64,000 nucleotides of DNA, taken from Trogon surrucura (taxonomy: Eukaryota > Chordata > Aves > Trogoniformes > Trogonidae). The stretch lies in NCBI GenBank assembly GCA_020746105.1, contig CM036618.1, positions 123,305,280 through 123,369,279 on the forward strand, given 5' to 3'. This document shows positions 24,445 through 35,889 of this stretch, piece by piece. A program made the position numbers and the translations under genes. Each line of letters begins with the position of its first letter. Positions within the stretch are counted from its first letter, which is position 1. A model generated the notes under the pieces. It had not been told where the DNA came from and ran no database searches. It worked only from the letters and a program-made list of their open reading frames with translations.

Positions 24445-25973
24445 TTATGTATTTATCTTTCAAAATTAACACTTAGGTGACTTTTTAAGTATTAAAATTT
24501 AACAAGAGTTTTTGTGTGATCGGATAAGTGACTACCCTTGTGAAACTTCCAAGTTCTCTGTTCAAACTTGGTACTTGGAATCCAGCTATTAGGAGTCTCT
24601 TGGTTTTTTGAGTTGGAGTCTTTCACTGATGGCAAAATGAAGAAATTGTCCAACTTTTTTATTATAGGACTTAAGATTATCCTTCAAGACTTCTGTTCAA
24701 GGTATTGCGAAATCGCTAATCAGCATCTAATCCTATGGATTCATCAGGCATCTCTGAATGATCCTCGATTAATTTTTGCAGTGTTCATTACCACAAGGTC
24801 ACTAAGGCAAAGCATTTAACATGACTCGAAAAAATAGAGGTGCTGGGCATACCTGTGGATACAATGGCTATCTTGAATTATCTTATGTTACATACACGTC
24901 TTGTTTACCCAGGGTGCTTAAAAGGTAAGCTCTGGTTTCTCATTTAGAAATAACTGGCTGGGAAGTGTAAGGTAATAATAAAACACTTGAACATGTTTGT
25001 GGTGAAACTCTTCCTTAAAACTGAGGATCTGGAACCAGATCTCAGGAAAACCCAAACCCTGACAATTTTTAGATACATTTCCGTCATGTGGACTCTGTAG
25101 GTAACCAATCTCTACAGAAATGAAAGCATAACAAAAAATGGAACCAAGAGGAGTGCAATTCTTCTAGAACATCCTCTGACTGTGAGCAGGATCAAATCAA
25201 ACTCTGTTACTCCTTACAGATTTTCTTTTAACCCATCCATAGTTCTCCTAATGGTGGATGTTCTGTCCAAGAAAAGCATTCCTGTGCTTCACTATTCCTG
25301 TACTTCCAATATTTTCCTGAATATTTGTAACTTAATCATATTTCTATTTGTTCTGACCACCATGGATTAATTCTTTCCCCTTTTTTCAGCAGCCCATTCC
25401 TTTTCTCTTTAAGCAGCTTTAGTTTCTGGGTCTTTTTTGGCAGCTCATGATTTCTGAACTCCAGACCATTCCCAAGACTCTTCTCTGGAATTTCTCTAAA
25501 TGATCCAAATCAGGGCATAATTATTCAGCTGAGGTCTTGCAAAAGCTGAATGAAGTGGGCACTTCATGTGCCTCACAGTTTTTACTCCTGGTTATGTGTT
25601 CCAGGATGATGGTTACTGCTTTATTTATTCAAAAGTCTGTTTCCCTTCATGTAGCCAGCAGTCCTGCAGTCTTCACCTCTTCTTCTAGCCAGGAGTATTC
25701 CCACTTCAGTGTAGAAATATTGCACTTAGTGAATTTCCTCTGATGATGCTTCTACCACTTTATTAATATAATTTGGAATTCCAATCCTGCCCTCCATCTA
25801 GCTGCAACATCCTCCATCCAAGTTACGTTGTTTAAACCAGAGAATCTGCTCAAGTTCATGCCAGCTGAAATGTTGAGAACTGTGACTGAAAAGCAATTTA
25901 AGAGTTCCATTTCGACCTAAATGCCTAACCAGTCCCTAATAGAAAGGTGTACTAGAGATCTGCGTCCCGTTTT
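24445..25973. other. Non-coding sequence, nothing recognisable
   Basis: Unique DNA between the solo LTR and a MIR-like SINE. ORFs are short and unrecognised; no convincing splice sites or RNA gene. Confidence 0.45.
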
Positions 25974-26094
25974 GAAGAGGAGAAAAATAAGGCCCAGAGG
26001 AACTACCGACTCGTTCAAGGTCAGGGAGAAAGATGGCAGGGGAGCAGAGTCCAATCCCAGCTGTGTCAACTCCTAGACCAGTGCCTTAACCACA
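25974..26094 (+). mobile_element. MIR-like (CORE-SINE) fragment, plus strand
   Basis: Follows the MIR 3' half in order: GAGGAGAAAAATAAGGCCCA, GAGGAAC, TTCAAGGTCA, GGAGCAGAGTCCAATCCCAG, and AGACCAGTGCCTTAACCAC. These are decayed forms of the family phrases GAAACTGAGGCCCAGAG, CCAAGGTCACACAG, GGCAGAGC and GTGCTCTAACCAC. An ancient amniote SINE, not mobile. Confidence 0.78.
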
Positions 26095-27599
26095 AACCTG
26101 TCTTTCTGCCCAACTGAGCCTTTCTGTCTGCCTCCTGGGCAGAGCCCAAGCGCTTGGTGAAAGATCAAGATACAGTGTAAGCAAACTTGTGTTTATTTTA
26201 AAATGTGGTACTTTGCAGGCTCTCGGGTAGTCGGCGTGGCTGCTGAGCTGCTGGAGATGTTGGAGATGTGGGGTTTGTGCTACGTCAGTATGCGTAGAAA
26301 CCCTGCGACAAACACCGGCATAGCCGAGGCAGGCTCTAGGAGGCAGGAGGCACCTCAGCTGGAGTCGATTACCACTTCTGTATATCCTGTCAGCTTGGGG
26401 AAAATCTGGCAAATATATGTTGGGAAGCGTGGATAGTGAGAGTAGGAAGGAATTAGTGGTCTTGGAGAGGTCAGAGTGAGTGGCGCAGCTTGCTAGTACT
26501 AGTCCTGAAGCCAGATGGGTTCATAAGATGTATCAGCTTTGGGGAAGGTGATGCACAACCCATCCTATGAAATAACTACGAGACTTGGCCACACCAGCTT
26601 CGTAGCAATGCCAGCTGTCTTACTGTAATGTATGTCTTGGGAGTAGAGGGGTGATTATGCCCTTCTTTGGTTTGTGGGTTTTTGGTTTTTTTTTGGCTAA
26701 TTATCACAGGAAAAGTATACCTTGTCTTGCAAATACTGTTGAAGTACTAGGCCCTAAAAATGTCAGTGAATGACAGAGCTTCTGATTAAGAATGACATCT
26801 CTTGAAACTAGGCTAGTTCTGTTGCCAGGGATTTACCTTTGAGAAAAAAAGAACATGTAATTCAAAGAATATCACCTGGTTTAACCTACATGGATATAAA
26901 TCTAGAAAAAGACAGCCATTCCTCTAAGAAGAAATGTCTGCTAGTGAAGTGACTTGCAGGAAAGATCTTTCTCTCATTCACTTAGTCATGGATCAGGTAT
27001 CTCCACGTTGCCCAACTATGTCAAGTGCTAAGGTTCAACTTGTGCTGCTCAAGTCAGAAGTGATACTGGAGTGTTCAAAAAGGCAGGAACGAAAGGTGAG
27101 GGCATTGATGGGATGGGCTCTGCTTGGGAGAAGTATCTATGTTCTAAACAGCTTTTAAAGAAAGAAAGGGTTAATGCAGCTTATGGGGAAACAGGAAATG
27201 TCCCAGCTGGAACTGATTGCATCTGCTGTGTAGCCTAAGCTGTTCAGATGGGAGACACATGGCAGAGAGTAAGATGTGTTGCTTAGCTGCAAGGATGTGC
27301 TATCAGAAAATGGGCCTTTTGCATTGGTCAAAAGTCTCTCGTGGTATGTAAGGATGCATCTGCTGGGCTATTAGCCAAGTGTCAAATCACATTCAACCTT
27401 TTCCACTGCCCAAGAGGAGGCATGTGAAGTAAAAGCTGCATGTCTTTCTGCATCAGGCCAACAGGCTGACACTCCTGCTGCTGTGTGATTGTTAGAGCTA
27501 ACGCCTCGCTGTTCCTGCCCCTTTGCCTCCATCTCAAGGTAAAACTCTGATGTGAATTGGTGAAGCATTGTGGAGTATTCGGAAATGGGAGCATGACCA
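26095..27599. other. Non-coding sequence, nothing recognisable
   Basis: Single-copy DNA. The 108-codon minus-strand ORF at 26086-26412 overlaps the MIR-like SINE end and a GC-richer patch and is judged incidental. T-rich tract near 26672-26695. Confidence 0.45.
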
Positions 27600-27745
27600 G
27601 GAAAGCCCTGCTGTCAAACAGACTCTTTAAAACTTGACAGCTGCCAGGGGCATGTTAATTGTGGTTGTGTCTAATTAGCAGGGCACATGACCTCTGCACG
27701 AAGTCCTAATTTATAAGCAGTTACAGTATGTACAAGTTTCTTCTG
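27600..27745. promoter_or_regulatory. Possible conserved non-coding element
   Basis: A compact block with TGACAGCTG at 27635-27643 (MEIS/TGIF-like TGACAG joined to an E-box CAGCTG), TAATTAG homeodomain core at 27672-27678 and CCTAATTTATAAG near 27706. Density and style of sites resemble developmental enhancers; conservation is not testable here. Confidence 0.25.
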
Positions 27746-30700
27746 AGTCATTACAGGAGGTCCATGTTTTTTTTCTAAAACAAATACAGCCCTGGGCATA
27801 ATCCTGTGTCCGGCAGTGGTTAGTACCAGGGGCTGTGCGTAATACTTCCCAGCGAACAGCTGTGGGACAAGCCATCTCCAAAATACTTGTTTGTGGTGAT
27901 TTTGGATTTTGAAAAATTATGCGTTCCAGAAGGCACGCTTTTTTTTCCTCTGTCTATTTTTACTTGTTGTAGTGCTGAGGCAGGAGTTTCTAGAAACATT
28001 CCATGCTAGGCACCTGCTTGGCTAATTCTCTCAATCTTTACAAGGTGTCTTGCAACCTCTGTCAGATCTTGGAGTTTTTCCTTGGACTCTGTATGCAGCA
28101 GCTGGGGAGCATCAAGGCTCATGCACTGAGGTAAAGCTTTGATGTTTCTCCAGCGATACTGTTGATAGCACCTGATTGTTTTCCATCTAGATCTCCTTAG
28201 AAATTGAACTTGATCGAACACATGTTAGGCCCTGTAAAACTAGACAAAAGCTTCTCCAATGGGTCTAAAACAGCAGTTGCACAGCTTTGGGTTTGTTTTC
28301 TTTAATAAACTATTTTTCCTTTTTTCTCCCTTTTGCTGGGGGCGGAGAGGGGGAAGAAGCAGATGTGGAGAAAGACAGTTCACCCTTGGAAGAGAACAGA
28401 TCACATTCCTGCTGATTAGAACTGCATAAAGCAAGTCATTTTCTGCCTTTGAGTAGGAACTCTGTTATTACTACAAGAAAACTGCAGCTGAGCACTCTTC
28501 AGAGGCCTGGACAGGTTCAACTCCAATATCTTTTACAGTATAAGGGCTCTTCCACCAAGCTGTTGCTGCGTTCTCTGAAAACCTCCGTCCCTAATTATTC
28601 AGGCTTTGTGTCAGACTCTGGTAATCTGGGAAGATAATGAAGATTGCCGTTTTGAGCACATCCCCTCAAGTTCTGAAAATTAATAGATTTGAGCATGTAC
28701 AGGTTTTCCTCAATTCTGGGAAACAAAATGAACATCTTTTCTTGAAAAAGGGAGGTGGGCAATCGACCCACAGCTTTAATAACTGCAAATATCCGGGAGT
28801 GGTTGTTCAAGTTCATATCAGTTCTCAATCTGAACTGAGTTCATAATCACAGCTGGAGTCAAATTGCTGGATTTTTTTTCCTTTTTTTCTTGAATGTGGG
28901 AGCATTTTTGAGGTGACAGTTAGCATTTGCACAACAATAACCATGGAATATCAAAGTCCTTTCTCCAGAATGAAACCCACATACCTATGGTTTGAGGATT
29001 GGTTCTCACACATGTGCCAGTCTTTGTTTCTCTTATCCCTCATGTTAAAATTGAAAGGGTGGAAAAGATCATTTGCATGGGGATTTGATGGGAAGCCAAG
29101 CCTGCCACAGATGAGGGAAATGATTTAGTGGTTCTCTCTGTCACATAAAGGTCTCAGAAAGTGGAGGTCTTGCTACCAGCCACCCCAAACCCAGTGGGAG
29201 GATGAAATCATACCCTGACTAGAGGTGGGCACTTGTTTGCTACTGAAAAGGAATGGGTTGAGGCACAAGTGATCCATAGGCCCTGTTTCTTAAGGGTGGA
29301 TGATTCCTTTTCAGTGATACTGCTCAGGATAGTTAGAGGTGGCAGCACTGGTCCCAGCTGGCTTTCATCTACCCAAGCAGTTAAGGACATGTACAGCTTC
29401 AAACCCTGCAGTAATTCAGTTGACTTGATCCTGTGCTGCCAATGGCAAAGCTCCCATCTTGACTTTGATTGTAACAGGATCAACATTTGCAGGAGCCCCT
29501 CGAGATACGAAATATAGTGAAGACTCCATTGGTGGGAATTACTCCTGTACTTGTGAAATACAAATATTGGTAGCATAGTGTGAGGCTAATGCTGAAGTTC
29601 CTCATTTGTTGTTCTGACCAAGAATTCATGTTAGTTTTGTAATGAATGGGAAGATTGCCGGCAGCACAAGAGAGCATCTATGCTGCTCTGTTCATTTTCA
29701 ACATGCAGTAAAGCCAGAATACATGGCTCCAACTTTTTTTCTCTGGCGGCATTTGCCTTGGCTTGGTGACTGGGCCACTTATTCTCTTCCCTTTGAGTTT
29801 TATCAGGGCTCCAACACTCTGGCAAATACATCTCAACTATTTGAGGCCCTTGAAATTTTTCTTAGATTTGCTTGAGTGTGATGACACAAATGATGTAAAA
29901 GCTTTTGCTAGTTAATTATTTGAGCCTTAACATCTTTAAGTGTTTTCTGATGTTCTGCAGCTCAGTATGCAAGTTTTTTTTCCTTTTTTGCCGTGATCTG
30001 CTTTTGTGGAGATCTTGACATCTTCTAGTTGCTTGATGAAACAAATCTGGAGGCAGAACTTGAATCTTTACAGAAAACATCTTTGGTTCCCTTAATGATG
30101 ATAATTTAAACACCACTGATAATTAACTTCTAAGTGACTTGCTGGAGTTTAGAGCAGTTCTTCAAAAGACAAGTGGCCTAATAATTGAATCATTGTTCCT
30201 AATTAAGTAATAAGATTATGAGAAAGCATCTGAAATTTTTTTAATATCTTGTGGGACTTGGTGCAAGAAGAGCATGTACCTGAAATATCACTGATGTAGT
30301 GGCTGCCTTTGCATGGTTGCAGCACAGCTCTGCTGGTGAGTGACGTAGGCTGGAACAGAAACCTGGTTGTGACCAGATAGAAGGCAAAGGTGGTGTGACC
30401 TTCTGGTTCAACCAGATAAAGGAGGGAAGATGGTGATCTGAACTACAGGCTAATTTTAATTTCCTTCTGCCCCTTCTCTCTTCTGCTGCAGTAGCGTTTT
30501 ATTAACAAACCTTGCTGCTGAAACCAGATGAGTCTGTAACCCATGTGGGAGGGAAACAAGGAAAATAATTCCATTTTGAGTTCTCACATGCTATTAGTGT
30601 GACACAATGGGAGGGAGGAGGTGATACTCGGTATAGCTTTACCTAATGCTGTGGGTCGTATAACTGAGGTACTCAATGGCTTGGCCAACTGTAATGGGAA

Positions 30701-33700
30701 GAAAAATATTATGAGATCCTTAGCTGATCTTATCCCCCAGTTGAGAATAAAGTCCCTTTCTCTACAGATGAGCAAGCTCCAGTCCAAAACAGGGAATGCA
30801 TTTCTGCATAAATGTGGCTTAATGGATAAGAAAATGTAACGTTTTATGTGTGATTCAGCATTCTGGCTCCCAAAAGGTTATTCAGCTAGTCTAAAATATA
30901 ATATGCTTGGAACAATGACAGCACCCCTTCTGTTATATTGTAGAAACTTTTGCTGTATTTTGTTAAGGATCAGTGAAAAATGAAACATTACTCCTTAATC
31001 CCTGAAGAGTCATCTAGCAGAGCGGTTGAAATGCACAAGGAATAGCTATGAAGAAGAAAATAATGGACTGGCTGTTTAGTCCAACAAAAAGTCTTAGGTG
31101 GCAACTTCTGTTTTGCTAGGAATAGCAATTTCTCTGTAGCCTCTTTATTTTGCATTGAAGTGGCTCAGGAAAGCAGCAAAATCTTGTAAACAGCCAGAAG
31201 TCAAACTGATGGTTAGCTATATACACAAATAGAAACAGCGATCATGAACATCTCTTGTATTTTTCTTTTGGATTCACTGGCAAGGAACTAATCAGATACC
31301 ACTGGTCTATTGACACTTACAGTTGTGCTGATGTTGCACCTGGGGAAAAAATTTCAAATCTGCATAAGGCTATGGGGTAGATAGTTCCTGCTAGGCTTTC
31401 CTTAGGGATTACGGTATCTGTTTCTCCAAGTGGCTCAGAAAATTGTACCCTAACCAGCAAATATATGCCTTTTTTTCAAAAGCTCTTGATCTACAGTGTA
31501 CCATAAGTTATTAACAAAGGCAGGACTTTAGGACGGGTTGCATTTCAGGAACACATTAGAAACATGTCAGATAATTAGCATTCTGAAGGTGATGCCTTAC
31601 TCTCGCAAACTAAGAGTATCAAATGTTGATCTGCTTTTTTTTTTACTAATGTTGTGGATCTCATTAAAAGGTAAACCAATATCATACAGTGCTATTGACT
31701 TGACAGCAGTATGCCCAATGTTTAGAGCAGATGCCACAGTATAGTATTTGGGTTGTATCTTGGCCAAAGCACCATGCCATCTATGTTTCAGTGTTGCTCT
31801 CTTTCAAATGCTTTTTTTAATGGGCAAAAGAAATTTAAAATACAAACTGATAGTTAAAAATTAGTTGCAATGTCTTTGACATAGTGCACATTACCAAGGT
31901 GTTTGCAGAGTAGCATAACCCAAGATACCGTGATGGAACTACCTGTAAAACTCTAGAGAGTTAACTCAGCAAAAGGAGACCCCGGCAAGAAGATAATAAA
32001 ACTAAGTCATAAACATTGTGTTTTGCTTTTAAATAGAAGAGGAAAACCACAAAACCTTCCTGCTCCAAATGGAATAAAAATCATTTCAAAATGATCAATA
32101 ACAAAAATGAAATGCTCTAGACAGCTAGGAGGAGAGAGTGAGCTCCAGATTTTGGAGCTCAGTATGTAAAGACATGACCTTCTGGCTGGATGCCTCTTCT
32201 AAGGAATCTTACTTCGAGATGAGCAGCATCTGTCATTCTGGGAATGCTGCTGCTACTTTAGCAAAGTGTTGCTTGAACACTGGAGGGTGGTTGGACCTTG
32301 TAGCTTTAGGATTTTGAGAAAAGCAGCTATTATTAAGACACTAAAGGATTGCCTCCAAGTGATACCACCGAAGGAATGTAGTGCTTATGAACTCCCCCAC
32401 GTCACCTTGGATGTTATCTTAAGTCTGTTCCCTCCTCTGGCCGAGTTGAGAGAGTGACCAGTTGGTGCCTCTGCTAGTTCCCGCAGCAGAGTTCTGCTAC
32501 TTTTGCCATGCAAAGAGAACCTGGGAGAGCAGTGAATCCAGCCCAGGATATGCATCACAGTGAGGACGGTGAAAGAGGCTTCATTATTCATGTGATTTGT
32601 GCTAGATAACAAATATTCTGTGTAGTCTTATTGCAGCACTGGGAGAGTTTTAGCATATAGCCTGTCCGCAGTCTCGCCACAATAGCAGATGTGACCTACC
32701 TCATGGCACGTAAAGTCTTGGAGCTGACATAGTAGCTGACTTGACTGGGCCTCCACCCGAATATCCAGACGCAAACTCTTCCAAGAAGGAAACATAACAT
32801 TCCCAGGGCTGCCAGTGTCTAAGCGCCCTGCTGAACGCTTGCAAAATGCTTCTGGATATACAAATGTTTACAGGTCAAAGTCGGAGATTGCTTTATGAAT
32901 AGAGTTGGCAAGTTGTAGAAGACCAAGGCTTGCTTCAAATGAGTATTGATTGAAACATTGTTATTGCAATTGTTTACTCAATGAATCTCTTGCTGAATGT
33001 TACGCATAATGCTGGTTTGTGTGCTGTATTTTTTAGTACTTTGATCCAAAGCTATAAATAGACAGATTTTGAAATGTGAGTTTGTGCATGTTATCGTGCA
33101 AGTGCACTGTTATTTCTTCTGATTTTGAAATTATCCAACTTTGATTTAAAATACCGTGACTTACCAAGTGGCTAGTAATTTTATGATGGGTAACAAATAC
33201 GCAAGCTCATCAGGTTGATCACCATTTTAGAAAAAGACATAACTCTAGAGGGGAAACATTGCAGCAGTCTTGTCCAACTGCCTGTTTAAATTTTCAATGG
33301 TGCATAGAAACTGCAAATAATATTTAAGACTAATACTTTTTGCAGGCACTGAAGGCATCCCATGAGTTGCTTACCAGAGAGGAGAAATGTTACACTGACA
33401 GAGTCCTAACACAAATACGGAGTTGCAGTGTGCCAGTGCTGGACAACAGTTCAGCTACTTGTGCTTTCTTGTCTTCATAGGTGGTCTAGATCTACAATTA
33501 GTGTAGCATAATGGTAGAAATTATGATATTTTATTGCATAGATCTCGACATAGGTGAGAAGACCAAAGGAAAAGTACTTCTAATGCTTGCCAACAAACTA
33601 GAGATGCTTACACAACTTATCCTTTGAAAACAGATGTGTTAAAGAAAATAAAAAATCTTGTCAGGAGTGTTCTCAGATGATTAACCAGAAATACATTTTT

Positions 33701-35320
33701 AAACTGTTTTTATTTATTTATTTGTTGAACAGAATGAATAATGGCAAGGTTTTGGGGCTGGAAGGAGAAAGAAATTAATTTTGTAGGTAATACTTCTCTG
33801 ATCTGCTGTTCTCTACCACACTTCTGGCTTCAAATGGAATAGTACATCTATGCAAGTTACAAAAGCAAAACCTTTGATGGCATGGGTTACACAGGATAAA
33901 ACCTGTGGTCTGCAAGAGTATGAGAGCAGAACTTGGGATCACTGCCACAAAGTCTCACTGTTGGTATGCTGTTCTTGTCATTCCCTTTCTTTACTGTATC
34001 TCGAAGGTGAATTGCTTAGGCATGGCTGGTGTGTCTTTGCTCATAGGCAAAGAATTGTTGAAGTGTCACTATTCTACTATTTGGAGTTTTGTTTTGTTTT
34101 TTTCTCAAGAGTCCTTCCTCTCCTGGAAGGTAATACTTATAAATAAGGAGAATCTCTACAAAAGCAAATTTAAACCTCTTTATGCTTCTTATTTTTGTCT
34201 TCTGATTCTGATCTTTTTATTGTGCCAGTGGGTAGGTCAGCCCTGAACACAGGGAGGTTTGATGCTTGAATCTCCATGTGGAAGAACATGTAATTCTGAG
34301 CAACTGGTTAAAGCTTATTAAAATGTTCCTGAGATGGAGTTAAGCTGACTAGCTCTGACCATGTGAAATGTTAAATTGTGCCATGTGCTGCAAGGAAATG
34401 AAAACTAATGGAATTGATAAAATTTGGAAATGATATAGGATGCCTACAAGTGAGCACTTCCTATTGCCTTATATCGTATTAGTGGTGAAATAGAAGCTGC
34501 TGCTTATAAAGGAATTTACAGCAGGTCAGCAGATCACATGTAGCTACTGTAGGTAGACTCAGTGTTGCTTAGCAGTAAATGGTAGGGAAGAGTGGTCTTC
34601 AGAAACCCCCTGGCTCCTTTCCTAAACATTTAGACAACTGAATTGCTGGACCCTTGCTAGATGTTGGCTGTGCCTCAGACCCAAGTGGGTGAAAAGCGAT
34701 TTGTTCAAGTTGCTTCTCAGAAACTCCACACTTTGCATGGCTCACTGTTTCCTTCTGTGCCAGAAAAATGTGAATTAATTTTGATTAAACTTTGGTGGTG
34801 GTATGAAGTGTTATATTAGATTCAGTGGGCAACTTCACATGATGACACTGATAGGAGTTTCCTCCGAGAGATGCTTGAGGCCTTCAAAGCCAACGGCAGG
34901 ACATCCAGTACGTGACTTCATGGGCTTTTGTAGTTTGGAAAGCTGATGAAAGAAAAGCAGCTCAGAGCAGCCCCAATGACCTTGTCACTTACTAGATTTG
35001 ATTTATCAGAAAAGAACTTCTAAGTGTTGATCCTGGGTAAGAAAGGATGCTTAATTGACTAAGGAGACCAGGAGGGCTCAGTCTAGGTGATTTGGTTTTG
35101 GATGGGACTTGGGAATGTTGGTGATTGTATGCAAAACCACTTCTGGTGGCCAGCAGTGATGGAGCAACGAGTGTGCTTCCCATTAGCATCTGTTGTTACA
35201 CAAGAAGACAAATTGTTTCTTTGGCAAATGGCATGGGTCCTCTGCCAAAGACAAAAGTTTTGTTCTATGTCAAAACTGGGACATTTATGTGTCTTTTACT
35301 CTTTTTTTCTTTTATGTAAA
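27746..35320. other. Long non-coding stretch
   Basis: About 7.5 kb of unique AT-rich sequence. Many short ORFs (largest 122 codons at 29208-29576 minus) have no recognisable domains, and plus/minus pairs overlap, which argues against coding. G-rich patch GGGGGCGGAGAGGGGG near 28339. A 13-nt exon-like match at 30323-30335 (CACAGCTCTGCTG before GTGAGTGACG) has a poor pyrimidine tract. The 32960-33200 part contains ACTTTGATCCAAAG (TCF/LEF-like) and may include conserved sequence, but this is only an impression. Confidence 0.4.
35316..35320. repeat. Target-site duplication, left copy (GTAAA)
   Basis: GTAAA immediately before the TGTTGTGG terminus of the minus-strand LTR, matched by GTAAA at 35885-35889 on the other side. 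Confidence 0.8.
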
Positions 35321-35884
35321 TGTTGTGGTTTAACCCCGGCTGGCAACTAAGCTCCACACAACCCCTTGCTCATCCCCCTGGTGGGGCGGGGCAGGGAATC
35401 AGAAGAGCAAAAGTGCAAAAACTCATGGGTTAAGATAAAGACAGTTTAATCAGTAAAGCAAAAGCCATACATGCAAGAAAAGCAAAACAAGGAATTCATT
35501 CATCACTTCCCGTCAGCAGACAGGTGCTCAGCCATCTCCAGGAAAGCAGGGCTTCATGCCCTGCAAGGGTTACTTGGGAAGATAAAATGCTGTATCTCCA
35601 AACATTTCCCTGCTTTCTTCTTCCCCCAGCTTTACATGCTGAGCATGACATCATATGGTCTGGAGTATCCCTTTGGTCAGCTGTCCCAGCTGTGTCCCCT
35701 TCCCCAGCCTACTTGTTGGCGGAGTGGTGTGAGAAGCAGAAAAAGCCTTGACTCTGTGTGAGCACTGCTCAGCCATACAAAAATATATCTGTATTATTGA
35801 CACTATTCCCAGCACAACTCCAAAACACAGCCCCATACTAGCTACTATGAAGAAAATTAACTGTCCCAGCCAAAAAAGAAAACA
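35321..35884 (-). mobile_element. Solo LTR of an avian endogenous retrovirus, minus strand
   Basis: On the plus strand it begins TGTTGTGGTTTAACCCCGGC and TGGCAACTAAGC, and ends with TAACTGTCCCAGCC followed by an A-rich AAAACA. This is the reverse complement of the bird LTR family whose forward copy starts near GGCTGGGA(C/T)AG.. and ends GGTTAAACCACAACA. The 564-bp copy is bounded by TG and CA and by perfect 5-bp GTAAA duplications, so both ends are intact. On the minus strand it has the LTR order: a TATA-like but altered ATGTAAAG, then a GATTAAAC in the place of the usual polyadenylation signal. It is better preserved, so probably younger, than the LTR at 23855. No internal viral genes are present. 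Short ORFs here (35471-35761, 35524-35751, 35651-35962) are incidental. Confidence 0.93.
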
Positions 35885-35889
35885 GTAAA
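35885..35889. repeat. Target-site duplication, right copy (GTAAA)
   Basis: Directly follows the terminal CA of the LTR and equals the left flank at 35316-35320. Then a run of A residues begins. Confidence 0.8.

Noticed and set aside
23921..24472. ORFs of 62-93 codons across the older LTR
   Set aside because: Incidental readings of LTR sequence on both strands.
30323..30335. 13-nt exon-like segment before GTGAGTGACG
   Set aside because: Poor acceptor; the donor alone is not evidence.
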